In this document: piece by piece, positions 9,096-17,906 of the stretch
How positions within the stretch are numbered: position 1 is the first letter of the stretch
Layout of the letters: each line of letters begins with the position of its first letter
From: Flavobacterium endophyticum
Lineage (GTDB): Bacteria; Bacteroidota; Bacteroidia; Flavobacteriales; Flavobacteriaceae
Assembly (NCBI RefSeq): GCF_003634455.1
Contig: NZ_RBLC01000003.1
Coordinates: 248,001 to 312,000, forward strand
Reading direction: 5' to 3'
DNA length: 64,000 nucleotides
Position numbers and translations under genes: made by a program
The notes under the pieces: model-generated
Told to the model about the DNA's origin: nothing
What the model saw: the letters and a program-made list of their open reading frames with translations, nothing else
Databases searched by the model: none

Positions 9096-10370
9096 ATGAA
9101 AACGAGAATTTCACTCCTAATAACAAGCATCGCTTTTTCTTTCCTATCTTGTAATGGACAGGTTTCAAAACAAGAAAAAAAACAGGCCTCAAAACAAGGC
9201 GATGTTGTCGTAAAAACTGCTATCGGTGACCTTACGCTTCCTGCTCCCTATTCTTCTGAATCTGTCACCAAGAGAAGCCAGATGAAAGAATGGCCTGCCG
9301 GAGTCACACCCAAAGCCACTGAAGGTTTTGTAGTCACCAAATTTGCAGACGGTCTCAAGAACCCGCGTTGGACCTACATCGCTCCAAACAATGACATTTT
9401 TGTGGTGGAAAGCAGCACTTTTAAAAGCGCCAATCAGATTACAGTTTTTCGAGACAAGGACAACGATGGTGTTTTTGAAACTAGAGAAATCTTTAAGGAA
9501 GGCCTGAATATGCCTTTCGGAATGCTCATCCTAGGCAACTATTTTTATATCGCCAATACCGATGGATTATACCGCTTTCCTTATAAACAAGGCGACCTGA
9601 AGCTCCAAGGAAGCGGAGAGAAGATTTTGGAGCTTCCTGCCGGAGGCTACAACAATCATTGGACAAGAAACCTTTTGGCTAGTCCAGACGGATCAAAAAT
9701 ATATGTTTCTGTAGGATCGGCCAGCAACAATGCCGAGCATGGCATGGAAGTAGAAAAAAGGCGCGCCAACATACTTGAAATAAATCCAGACGGCACAGGA
9801 GAAAAAATCTATGCCAGCGGATTGAGGAATCCTGTCGGGATGGACTGGAATCCTGCAAACAATGAACTTTGGACAGCCGTAAACGAGCGTGATGACTTAG
9901 GCGACGAACTCGTTCCTGATTATATCACCAGCGTTAAAAGAGAAGGATTTTATGGGTGGCCCTATTCGTATTACGGACAGATTGAAGACCCTCGAATGAA
10001 AGGCCAAGGCAAAGAACTCGTTGCCAAATCCCTTGTTCCAGACGTTCCTGTAGGCACGCACACGGCATCGCTTGGGTTAGCATTTTATGACAAACAGGCA
10101 TTTCCTGCCGAGTATAGAAATGGCGCTTTTGTCGGACAGCACGGTTCCTGGAATCGTTCGATATTAAGCGGGTACAAAGTGCTTTTTGTTCCTTTCAAAA
10201 ATGGAAAACCTGCTGGAAAACCGATAGATTTCCTGACCGGATTTATAGCCGATGAGAAAAAAGCAGAGGTTTACGGTCGTCCTGTTGCCGTAACCGTCAT
10301 GAACGACGGATCGCTTTTAGTAAATGACGACAGCGGCAATACCATTTGGAGAGTAGCCTTTAAAAAATAG
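9096..10370 (+). CDS. PQQ-dependent sugar dehydrogenase-like lipoprotein
   Basis: A 424-residue envelope protein of the soluble glucose/L-sorbosone dehydrogenase beta-propeller family, which oxidises sugars with pyrroloquinoline quinone as cofactor. Residues 1-19 are a lipoprotein signal ending in FLSC, so it is probably membrane-anchored. Family landmarks include FADGLKNPRWTYIAPNND, LNMPFGMLI, NNHWTRNLLASPDG, ASGLRNPVGMDW and GFYGWPYSYYG. It is a single-gene unit with no obvious partner. No PQQ synthesis genes are in the window, so holo-enzyme formation may depend on external PQQ. The substrate is unknown. Confidence 0.88.
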   Translation: MKTRISLLITSIAFSFLSCNGQVSKQEKKQASKQGDVVVKTAIGDLTLPAPYSSESVTKRSQMKEWPAGVTPKATEGFVVTKFADGLKNPRWTYIAPNNDIFVVESSTFKSANQITVFRDKDNDGVFETREIFKEGLNMPFGMLILGNYFYIANTDGLYRFPYKQGDLKLQGSGEKILELPAGGYNNHWTRNLLASPDGSKIYVSVGSASNNAEHGMEVEKRRANILEINPDGTGEKIYASGLRNPVGMDWNPANNELWTAVNERDDLGDELVPDYITSVKREGFYGWPYSYYGQIEDPRMKGQGKELVAKSLVPDVPVGTHTASLGLAFYDKQAFPAEYRNGAFVGQHGSWNRSILSGYKVLFVPFKNGKPAGKPIDFLTGFIADEKKAEVYGRPVAVTVMNDGSLLVNDDSGNTIWRVAFKK

Positions 10371-10429
10371 CTTTTAGAATATAATTATTTTAATACTTTT
10401 ACGCCAAGTAGCTCAAAATAACAGCATAA

Positions 10430-10984
10430 ATGAATTCTGATTTTATCCAAAAATTAGAAAAAAGCACAGCGCACCGTCCAAGTCGGGAATCTTTGTCAAA
10501 CGAAGTTTGCGAAAACCCAGAATTATTGCACGATTTGATGTTCGTTTTCTTTACTATAAAAGACAAGAGCCACCATAAAGCCTGCTGGGTTTCGGAACTG
10601 GTTTATGAAAGAAAAATCGACTGGCTTTCTCCTTATCTGGATGTTTTCTGCAAGACGCTTTCTTCTTATTCGCATGACGGCGCACTTCGTTCCGTTTCAA
10701 AAATTTGTCTTTTTTCGGCGAGCCACCATCTCAAAAAGCTAAAATCAGGAGAAGTCTTTCTGACAGACAATCAGCTTGAACTCATGATCGAATCTTGCTT
10801 CGATTGGCTCATTACCGACCAAAAAGTAGCAACAAAAGCATATGCCATGAGAGCGCTTTATTCTTTTGGAAAAGTGAAAGACTGGGTTTATCCGGAGCTG
10901 AAAGTTATTTTGCAACAAGACTATCCGAATCATTCGGCTGCTTATAAATTGGCTTCTAAAGAAATCCTGACGAAACTAAAATAG
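10430..10984 (+). CDS. Orphan helical protein of unknown function
   Basis: A 184-residue cytoplasmic protein with no signal peptide or membrane segment. The sequence reads as a run of amphipathic helices of about 30-40 residues (for example DWLSPYLDVFCKTLSS and ATKAYAMRALYSFGKV), consistent with a HEAT/ARM-like helical repeat, but no catalytic motif is visible. It starts 59 bp after the sugar dehydrogenase and may be read through from it. Convergent with ppk1 across a shared hairpin. I do not recognise a named family. Confidence 0.75.
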   Translation: MNSDFIQKLEKSTAHRPSRESLSNEVCENPELLHDLMFVFFTIKDKSHHKACWVSELVYERKIDWLSPYLDVFCKTLSSYSHDGALRSVSKICLFSASHHLKKLKSGEVFLTDNQLELMIESCFDWLITDQKVATKAYAMRALYSFGKVKDWVYPELKVILQQDYPNHSAAYKLASKEILTKLK

Positions 10985-11047
10985 GAACGAATTTTTTAGT
11001 CAGATAAAAATGCAGGCTATAGCGAATTGAATTAATCAGTGTTGAAA

Positions 11048-11071
11048 CTTGATGGAGCCCATCAAGCTTTT
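11048..11071. terminator. Terminator between convergent genes
   Basis: CTTGATGG (11048-11055) and CCATCAAG (11059-11066) form a perfect stem with a 3-nt loop, followed by CTTTTTC on the plus strand. It ends the orphan-protein transcript and overlaps the last codons of ppk1 on the other strand. Confidence 0.65.
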
Positions 11072-13131
11072 TCAGACAGGTATTCATAGATTTTTTCCTG
11101 CGAACGTACTAATGTCTTATCATTTCTAACTGGAATATTTTGAAGCGCTGAACCGATCCATACCGCTTTGACGTTATCTTCAAGCTGAAAGTCCAAGATA
11201 TCCAATAATTCCTTTTTTAAATTTGGATCATAAATCGGGAAGCAGACTTCAATCCTATTATAAATATTTCGATTCATCCAATCCGCAGAACCCATATAAA
11301 TCAATGGATCGCCATTATTATCAAACACAAAAATCCTTCCATGTTCCAGATTCCTGTCCACAATTCGCCTTACGGAAATTGTTTCGCTCATACCCGGAAT
11401 TCCTGGAACAAGACAGCATATTCCCCTGACAATTAATTGAATTTTTACGCCTGATTTAGACGCTTCGTATAATTTTTCAATCAGACTCTTTTCTTCCAGA
11501 TTGTTCAGCTTGATTGTTATTCCGGAACTCAAGCCTTTTTTATGATTCTGGATTTCGTTGTCAATCAAAGCAATAAACTTCTCTCTCAAGTTGAATTTGG
11601 CTACCAGCAGATGCTTGAAATCAATCTTATATTTCTTGGGATTTTTTTTAATGGTTGCCAGTAAATGGAAGGCTTTCTCCAAGTCCTTCAGCATTTCTTT
11701 ATGGGCGGTCATCAAGATATGGTCCGTATAAAATCGTGCCGTGTTTTCATTCAAGTTTCCGGTCGCAAACAAACCTATAGGAGCTAGTTTGCTCTGTTTC
11801 TTGAACTTTACGAGCGCTATCTTGGCGTGTACTTTTAGCGACGGAATGCTATAGACGATCTTCACCCCTGCTTTTTTCAACTGCTTAGACCATTTTATAT
11901 TGTTGGCTTCATCAAACCTTGCTTTTAATTCCACCACAACCGTAACTTTCTTGCCATTTTTTGCCGCACTGATCAAAGCATTGGCAATTTTCGAATCGCT
12001 GGCCACGCGATACAGCGTTACATACACTTCTTCGACATCTTGGTTTATAGATGCTTCATTAAAAAAGCGCAACACGCCGTCATACGACTGATAAGGCACG
12101 TGAAACAGCATGTCTTTTTCTGCAACAACTTCAAAAAGATTTTTTCCTAAAGGCACGGCTGTAGAAATCGGCGTTATTTTAGGATACGACAGGCTCTCTT
12201 TTTTCAAAGGCAATGAAGCCAGATCTTTCAGATTGTGATAACATCCGCCCAAGACAACAGTAGCATCTTTTAGCTTAAAGGCATCAATCAGCGATTGCAA
12301 AAACGGAGGCGGCATCCTATAATCAAACAAAAAACGGGTCGCAAAGCTATAATCGCGCTTGGCAATTTTTTTTTCCATTTTTTCGGCCATGGCTTCATCA
12401 TATTCGTCATCGAGTTCCAAGGCTGCATCGCGAGTAATCTTGAAATTATAATCTGCCAGCAGTTTTTGATCTTTAAAGATAAGCGAGAGTCCAAATTTTA
12501 TGATATCATCTAAAAAGAGAATATAGTTTTTGGTTCCTTTTTTTACAGAAAAAAAGCGCGGCAAATCGTCTGAAGGAATATTCAAGATAAACAGCTTGTA
12601 CAAGTCGGCTCCTTCTTCAATCGCAACAAGCTTATACAGCTTATTATTTTCTGGAAAGAAATCCATTTCTTTAGCCGACATGTCGACAACTTGTATAAAC
12701 GCCAGTACTTCCGTAAAAAAATAATGGGTAATTTCTTCGTGAATAGTATCTCGAATAGACTCGTTATAGAGCAGATGGAATTTTTCTTTCTTAAGGGCAG
12801 GAAGTATTTTTTCTGATATTATAGTCCCAAAAACATGCTGCTGGTCATCTACGATATGCTGGATCTTGTCCAAGATATGCTGATAGGCAAAACCATTTTC
12901 GGCTTCGCTTTTAGAAATTTTCTTCAGTGCCATCAGTGACGGTATCCTCACTCGGTAAAATTCGTCGAGATTAGAAGAGTAGATAGAAAGAAACTTTATC
13001 CTTTCAAAAAGCGGCACATCAGCAGCAGCCGCTTCATGAAGCACTCTTTCGTTAAACGACAGCCAGCTGACATCTCTGTCAAAAAAATTAGGCTTTAAGC
13101 CAGCTTCTTTGCTCTTGGTTTCCAGAATCAT
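11062..13131 (-). CDS. ppk1: Polyphosphate kinase 1
   Basis: Makes inorganic polyphosphate reversibly from ATP, and matters in stress and stationary phase. The 689-residue length fits PPK1. The N-terminal domain opens with FFDRDVSWLSFNERVLHEA. The two catalytic phospholipase-D-like domains carry the autophosphorylated histidine in VHAKIALVKF (about residue 433) and the second active-site histidine in LEHGRIFVFDN (about 595). No exopolyphosphatase gene is next to it. Confidence 0.96.
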   Translation of the reverse strand: MILETKSKEAGLKPNFFDRDVSWLSFNERVLHEAAAADVPLFERIKFLSIYSSNLDEFYRVRIPSLMALKKISKSEAENGFAYQHILDKIQHIVDDQQHVFGTIISEKILPALKKEKFHLLYNESIRDTIHEEITHYFFTEVLAFIQVVDMSAKEMDFFPENNKLYKLVAIEEGADLYKLFILNIPSDDLPRFFSVKKGTKNYILFLDDIIKFGLSLIFKDQKLLADYNFKITRDAALELDDEYDEAMAEKMEKKIAKRDYSFATRFLFDYRMPPPFLQSLIDAFKLKDATVVLGGCYHNLKDLASLPLKKESLSYPKITPISTAVPLGKNLFEVVAEKDMLFHVPYQSYDGVLRFFNEASINQDVEEVYVTLYRVASDSKIANALISAAKNGKKVTVVVELKARFDEANNIKWSKQLKKAGVKIVYSIPSLKVHAKIALVKFKKQSKLAPIGLFATGNLNENTARFYTDHILMTAHKEMLKDLEKAFHLLATIKKNPKKYKIDFKHLLVAKFNLREKFIALIDNEIQNHKKGLSSGITIKLNNLEEKSLIEKLYEASKSGVKIQLIVRGICCLVPGIPGMSETISVRRIVDRNLEHGRIFVFDNNGDPLIYMGSADWMNRNIYNRIEVCFPIYDPNLKKELLDILDFQLEDNVKAVWIGSALQNIPVRNDKTLVRSQEKIYEYLSEKA

Positions 13132-13209
13132 ATAGTATCAAAATAGATATAAAAATATTAATTTAGGATGACTAAATCATTAAGATACTATTATTCTTTT
13201 CTGGCATTG

Positions 13210-14637
13210 TCATGATTTCACGATGCGCTGTACCTGTGTTCCCGAATCGGTTGTTACCTTCATAAGGTAGACTCCCGCAGCAAGAGCATCAAAGTGTACG
13301 ATTGGATTGATGCCGTCTGCAAAATCTTCCGAATGTACAAGCTGTCCGAAAAGCGAATACACATCAGCCTTCAGCGCTTGTACTCCCGAAGGCAGCGTCA
13401 TATAAAGCGATGCTGCAACCGGATTTGGATAAAAGCGGATATTTTTTGCTTCCGGATTTTCTATACCCAGAAAAAGTTCGTTAAGATAAAGTTTCGATAT
13501 CGTTCCGGCTTCAGACAGTCCGGTGACCAAAAAGTCCAAATCAGTATCGCCATCCACATCGGCAAATGCCACATCGGCATTATTCAATCCTTGAAAAGGA
13601 ACTGTCGCTGGAGTAAATCCTCCCGAAGCGCCATTATTCATATACAGATCAGCCCTCCTATTCGGATTCCTGTAGCCTGAGATAAAAACATCGGGATAGC
13701 CGTCATTGTTCACATCGGCAAAAACACTTCTTCCGTACTGCGCGCCTATAAAAGGAACGTCAGGAACCAGCGTAAAGTTGCCATTGCCGTCATTGCTATA
13801 CAAAAGCGCCACTTTCGCACTTACAGCATCCGCACCAACAACAAGCAGATCTTTGTCACCATCATTATCAAAATCCCCTGCCGAAACAGAACCTGTCTGG
13901 ATAGGCGCTATCGGCGTGGCACGTATCGTAAAACTGCCATTTCCGTTATTCTTATACAAAGTGTTCACGAGTATATTGTTTGAGGTATTTCCGGTAACAA
14001 AAACATCAAGAAAGCCGTCGCCGTCAAAGTCTTCTAGAACTACAGAACTCCTAAAAACACCCGGTGCAGTAAAGCCGCTCTGGGCCGCAGTAAGTAGCGT
14101 AAAATTGCCATTGCCATCATTTTTATACAATTCCGTAATGCCATAGAAGCTGGTAGAAAAACCTGTAACCACCAAGTCATTATCACCGTCATTATCGATA
14201 TCGCCAAAAGCCAAAGCGCCATAGGTGCTCTGTGTAAATTCCACCGTCGAAAGGCTATAGTTTCCAGAACCATTGTTGATATACAGCTTGGTTGTCGGAC
14301 CCGGCGTATTACCAGCAACAACCAAATCTGGAAAATTATCGCCATTCACGTCTCCGAAAGCCGCAGCACCTTCACGGATCTTGATAAAAGTAGTTCCGTC
14401 CGATAGCGTAAAATTCCCACTGCCGTCATTTTTATACATCCTTGACGTTAGTATGTAGCTTGGATCGGCGCCTCCAGTAAAAAGATCAAGATCGCCATCG
14501 CCGTCGATATCCGCAAAATCAACAGAACTATATTGGAGCCCTACTATATCAGGAGTGGGTTTTAACGTAAAATTTTGGGCTTTTGATGCCGTGCACAGCG
14601 AAAGAAACACAAGAGAAGAAAGTAAAATTATCTTCAT
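13210..14637 (-). CDS. Secreted VCBS/FG-GAP repeat protein with type A T9SS sorting domain
   Basis: A 475-residue T9SS cargo. Residues 1-20 are a signal peptide ending in SKAQ. The body consists of about seven FG-GAP/VCBS-type blades, each with a Ca2+-binding-like motif such as FADIDGDGDLDLF, GDVNGDNFPDLV, GDFDNDGDKDLLV and ADVNNDGYPDVF; together they should form an integrin-like beta-propeller. The C-terminal 75 residues (RFYPNPVAASLYMTLP to VQRIVKS) are a type A sorting domain that directs export and surface attachment. Substrate or ligand is unknown; adhesion or glycan binding is a guess. Confidence 0.92.
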   Translation of the reverse strand: MKIILLSSLVFLSLCTASKAQNFTLKPTPDIVGLQYSSVDFADIDGDGDLDLFTGGADPSYILTSRMYKNDGSGNFTLSDGTTFIKIREGAAAFGDVNGDNFPDLVVAGNTPGPTTKLYINNGSGNYSLSTVEFTQSTYGALAFGDIDNDGDNDLVVTGFSTSFYGITELYKNDGNGNFTLLTAAQSGFTAPGVFRSSVVLEDFDGDGFLDVFVTGNTSNNILVNTLYKNNGNGSFTIRATPIAPIQTGSVSAGDFDNDGDKDLLVVGADAVSAKVALLYSNDGNGNFTLVPDVPFIGAQYGRSVFADVNNDGYPDVFISGYRNPNRRADLYMNNGASGGFTPATVPFQGLNNADVAFADVDGDTDLDFLVTGLSEAGTISKLYLNELFLGIENPEAKNIRFYPNPVAASLYMTLPSGVQALKADVYSLFGQLVHSEDFADGINPIVHFDALAAGVYLMKVTTDSGTQVQRIVKS

Positions 14638-14988
14638 AAGGAACTCATTTAGGGTTTAATAGCTCCTGCAATGTAAGAAATTTATAATCAAGAATAAATA
14701 AGCGACTGCATAGAAAATGCGTCCGCACTGCTATCAAAAATACGTACCGTCTGATAGCCTACAGAAATCAGGGTATTTTTTTTAGTTTTTGCCTATTGCA
14801 GATACGAAAAAAACAATAACTTTACGTTTTTGGCAGAAACGCAAAGCCATGGCAAGTTTATTAAATATGCCATTGTATGCCATATTTTTCTATATTGGTT
14901 CTTGCGTTTTATCACAATAATAGCTGATAGGTCTATTATATGTCACAAAGTAAACATATTTATTTATAATAAACAAATTTATTTTCAT
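14638..14988. other. Divergent intergenic region upstream of the HTH gene
   Basis: No gene. It contains the dyad at 14863-14887 and a small hairpin CGTTT/AAACG around 14825-14841. An open frame extends upstream from the HTH protein to 14830, but its translation is hydrophobic and not family-like, so it is treated as untranslated. Confidence 0.5.
14863..14887. promoter_or_regulatory. Dyad, candidate operator for the HTH protein
   Basis: AAATATGCCAT and ATGCCATATTT form an inverted repeat with 11-bp arms and one mismatch around a 3-nt centre. It lies about 100 bp upstream of an HTH regulator gene, a usual place for an autoregulatory site. Assignment is by position only. Confidence 0.4.
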
Positions 14989-15399
14989 ATGGACGGGAAA
15001 ATTTTAAAGAAAAAATTGCAATTACTTGACATACAACTAAATGAAGTTGCAAAAAGACTAGACATTTCTCCCCAAAACTTGCAAAACCGTTTCAAATCGA
15101 AAGAAATCACTTTAGATTTCTTGATTGAGATTTCGAAATCGGTAAACGTTTCTGTTTATTATTTTATAAAAGGCACTATTTATGAGAATGACTTCCTTCA
15201 GCCTGACAACCATACGCTAAAAGAACCTGAAAGCGAGTTTCTTATCAACAAAGGCAGTGTTGTGGATGCCAAAAACCAGACAATTGAGATATTAGAACGT
15301 GAAGTGGAAGACTTAAGAAACGACAAAGATTTCTTAAAAAAGATAATCGATGCCAAAATAGAATTCGGCAAAAACACTGATAGCGCTTCCGACAACTAA
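14989..15399 (+). CDS. HTH (XRE/Cro-like) protein with C-terminal coiled coil
   Basis: A 136-residue DNA-binding protein, starting at the ATG at 14989 (MDGKILKKK); the longer frame adds an implausible hydrophobic N-terminus. Residues 5-60 form a helix-turn-helix: LNEVAKRLDISPQNLQNRFKS contains the turn and recognition helix, and ITLDFLIEISKSVNVSVYYFI follows. Residues 95-125 (TIEILEREVEDLRNDKDFLKKI) form a heptad-rich coiled coil suited to dimerisation. It resembles small phage-type repressors but has no neighbouring phage module, apart from a tail-collar gene 740 bp downstream. Regulon unknown. Confidence 0.8.
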   Translation: MDGKILKKKLQLLDIQLNEVAKRLDISPQNLQNRFKSKEITLDFLIEISKSVNVSVYYFIKGTIYENDFLQPDNHTLKEPESEFLINKGSVVDAKNQTIEILEREVEDLRNDKDFLKKIIDAKIEFGKNTDSASDN

Positions 15400-16141
15400 T
15401 AAACAATTTTGTGAATCACCCCGATTATCACAAAAAGAGCCAATCCTATTAAGATTTTCGGATTTATTACTTCCTACAGGAAACATTTTTCTCTTTCCTA
15501 ATAATAAAATACAATTGGATTAGCATTCTTAATTAACCTCTATGATTTCAGAATATCGAAATCGATAGATGTAGCAAAAAGAATGGAAATAAAATAGCTT
15601 CTATAAAAATTAGGCTTCTTTTTAAATCCCTGCCCTTTTCCTTACATCCTTTTTTGGCTTCACAAAATGTGAACATAACGACCATCGTTCGATAGGCAAA
15701 TGCCTTGCTACGCCTGTTTCTATACTAAAATTAGTACAAAAAAGCACTCAAAATCACCTCACTAAATTAGGTGAGGCAAAAATATACCAAAATTGTGGTA
15801 TTGTATGCGATTTCTAAAAATCGCAATTTTGAAAAGTCGAAAAACAAAGCATTCGAAGAGAAAGTCCCAACTAACCTGCTAAATCTTTTGTTATGTATAC
15901 TGTTGCTGTCCAAGAAACTCCCACACTAGCAATTGCACGAAGCATTTTCATGGTCTTTCGCTCCTTATCCTTCACAAAAAAGAGGATAAAATGCGACATA
16001 GCTGCGTTTCAACACCCTCATGAAATGCAAGAAGACTGGCAGATGAAAGAAAAATCTGCTTTTCAGTGCAAAAATTCCCTCCTCACAATTGATTTAAAAT
16101 TAAACAAACAATAAACATTTTAACTTAAAACCTTTAAAACT
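15400..16141. other. Palindrome-rich non-coding stretch before the tail-collar gene
   Basis: Over 700 bp without a convincing gene. Short dyads include TTCACA-AAA-TGTGAA (15659-15673), TACTAA-AA-TTAGTA (15723-15736), CCTCAC/GTGAGG (15757-15776) and an 8-bp stem TGCGATTT/AAATCGCA (15806-15825). An open frame at 15893-16114 (73 codons) has no recognisable family or start context and is probably not a gene. The promoter of the downstream locus should be here. Confidence 0.5.
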
Positions 16142-16723
16142 ATGTTCGAACCTTTTCTTGGCCAAATTCAGGCTTATGGATTTAACTTCCCTCCTAGAGG
16201 ATGGGCTTTCTGCGATGGCCAACTTATGTCAATCGCTTCAAACACAGCTTTGTTTTCACTTTTAGGAACTACCTATGGCGGAAATGGGCAAACTACATTC
16301 GCGCTTCCTGATTTGAGAGGAAGATCTATTGTTCATCCAGGAACAGGACCTGGGCTGTCTAATATTGTTCAAGGACAAGTTGGAGGAGTTGAAAGCATGA
16401 CTTTGACACAAGGCAATATGCCTATGCACGCCCACGCATTGGTTAACGGAATGGCAAATGTAACTACTGTTATAACGGCTACCAACAGTACTAGCGCAAG
16501 CAACACGGTAGACAGTGGCGCTAACGGCTTAGGAGATTCAGGCAGTATGCCAGAAATCTACAGAGAGTCTCCAAGCGGAACTGCTACTTTGGGAGGCGTT
16601 CATTCGGCTATCAGCGGTTCTACTAGCATTTCAGGTGGCAGCCAGCCTTTTGGAATACGTAATCCTTACTTAGGAATATACATGAGCATTGCTCTAGAAG
16701 GAATTTTCCCTTCAAGAAACTAA
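16142..16723 (+). CDS. Phage tail-collar domain protein (microcystin-dependent-protein type)
   Basis: A 193-residue protein with the tail-collar fold. Landmarks are the N-terminal FLGQIQAYGFNFPPRGWAFC, DGQLMSI, the central TTFALPDLRGRSIVHPG, QGNMPMHAHAL with its metal-binding-like histidines, and the usual C-terminus NPYLGIYMSIALEGIFPSRN. There is no signal peptide. Many bacteria carry such genes outside prophages, often in small clusters; the role is unsettled. It is followed by a terminator-like hairpin, then a binding-fold protein and a giant adhesin on the same strand. No capsid, terminase, sheath or integrase genes are near, so it is not called prophage. Confidence 0.9.
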   Translation: MFEPFLGQIQAYGFNFPPRGWAFCDGQLMSIASNTALFSLLGTTYGGNGQTTFALPDLRGRSIVHPGTGPGLSNIVQGQVGGVESMTLTQGNMPMHAHALVNGMANVTTVITATNSTSASNTVDSGANGLGDSGSMPEIYRESPSGTATLGGVHSAISGSTSISGGSQPFGIRNPYLGIYMSIALEGIFPSRN

Positions 16724-16730
16724 TTTTAAT

Positions 16731-16755
16731 GGGGGAGTCAAATCCCCCTTTATTT
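16731..16755 (+). terminator. Hairpin between the tail-collar and binding-protein genes
   Basis: GGGGGA (16731-16736) and TCCCCC (16743-16748) with a 6-nt loop, followed by a T-rich tail. It lies within a 39-bp gap, so it may attenuate rather than fully stop transcription into the next gene. Confidence 0.6.
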
Positions 16756-16762
16756 TACAATT

Positions 16763-17890
16763 ATGAATTCTGAACTAAAAATCGGAATGTTGCTGCCCCA
16801 ATCAAAGCAATACCCTTTCCTTGACCGCGATTTTATGCGCGGTATTAAGCTGAATGGCCTAAATGTTAAATTTTATATTGAAAGCATAGGCATTGGAGCA
16901 GACGAAAAGATGATTATCGACAAGATGCAAAAACTCTCTTTTCAAGAAGATATCAGGTTTTTTGTCGGTTTCTTTGGCCATCGCAACATCGCGAGCGTAT
17001 ATGAATATGCCTCCAGCCATGATCTTTTTCTGTTAGCCACAGACATCGGTTCTAATCTTCCTTATGCCCTACAAAAAAAACGAGGCGTATATGTCAATTC
17101 ATTTGGCATAGCGGAGTCTTCTTATTATTTGGGACAGTACTTAGCCCAGAATTACAAGAACATTGCGACCTCTTCTTCCTACTATGATTCTGGCTACGGC
17201 ATCAATCAAGCCGTAGAGATTGGACTGTATCAAAACAATTCAGAATTCTCAGGACATTACATCACTCCTCTGAATCCAAGAGAAAATGAAGCAGACTGCA
17301 TGCAAGAAACGTTGGCTCCTTTAAAACCAGAAGCCATTTTTGCTTTTCATAGCGGCATTTATGCCGAAGAACATGCTTCTTATCTTATAAAAAACAAGCT
17401 GGCACAAAACTACCCCTTCTATTTTACCTCATTTTCGATAAGCGACAGGATAAGACAAGAATACAAAGACGCTTTTGAAGGCGATATTTTGGTTGTAGCC
17501 CCTTGGTCAGAAAATCTTAAAAACAAGAAAAACACCCTGTTTATAGAAAAATACAAAGCCATTCTCCATGAAAAACCTAGCGTTTTCAGCATGCTCGGAT
17601 ACGAATCAGGACTCATAGTCGAGTCGCTGCTTAGAGACTCCGACGGCATTCCTGCTTTGGATAGGCTGATAGAAAGAATGGAAGACGCTCCTGAAGGCCC
17701 AAGAGGAAAAATGGAGTTTCATTCTGATACAAACAGGACCCGTTTTGACCACTATATTTTCAAGATGACAGAAGACGAAACACAGATCGAAGCCGTCTTG
17801 AAAAACAACGGAGAATTTATCCAAAAAATCATGTCAGACAGCACGCCGGTAGCGGCTGGCGGCTGGCATAACGCTTATTTATGTCATTAA
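16763..17890 (+). CDS. Periplasmic-binding-fold protein without a signal peptide
   Basis: A 375-residue protein resembling branched-chain amino-acid receptor (Peripla_BP_6) proteins: KIGMLLPQSKQYPFLDRDFMRGIKL at the start, FFVGFFGHRNIASVYEYAS, then a second lobe with PEAIFAFHSGIYAEEHASYL and FSMLGYESGLIVESLL. Most family members are exported, but this one has no signal peptide or lipobox, and no ABC permease or ATPase is next to it. It ends in the odd tail GGWHNAYLCH. It lies 16 bp upstream of the SprB-repeat adhesin, so the two are almost certainly co-transcribed. A cytoplasmic ligand-sensing or assembly role for the surface locus is inference; a missed start further upstream is unlikely because the frame abuts the hairpin. 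Confidence 0.8.
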   Translation: MNSELKIGMLLPQSKQYPFLDRDFMRGIKLNGLNVKFYIESIGIGADEKMIIDKMQKLSFQEDIRFFVGFFGHRNIASVYEYASSHDLFLLATDIGSNLPYALQKKRGVYVNSFGIAESSYYLGQYLAQNYKNIATSSSYYDSGYGINQAVEIGLYQNNSEFSGHYITPLNPRENEADCMQETLAPLKPEAIFAFHSGIYAEEHASYLIKNKLAQNYPFYFTSFSISDRIRQEYKDAFEGDILVVAPWSENLKNKKNTLFIEKYKAILHEKPSVFSMLGYESGLIVESLLRDSDGIPALDRLIERMEDAPEGPRGKMEFHSDTNRTRFDHYIFKMTEDETQIEAVLKNNGEFIQKIMSDSTPVAAGGWHNAYLCH

Positions 17891-17906
17891 ACCTTAAATT
17901 AACCAT

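Noticed and set aside
15893..16114. 73-codon frame upstream of the tail-collar gene
   Set aside because: No recognisable domain, no signal, no promoter at a fitting distance; composition resembles non-coding DNA.
16142..17890. Prophage remnant
   Set aside because: One collar-domain gene alone, with no structural, packaging or integration genes and no attachment-site repeats; such genes are common outside phages.
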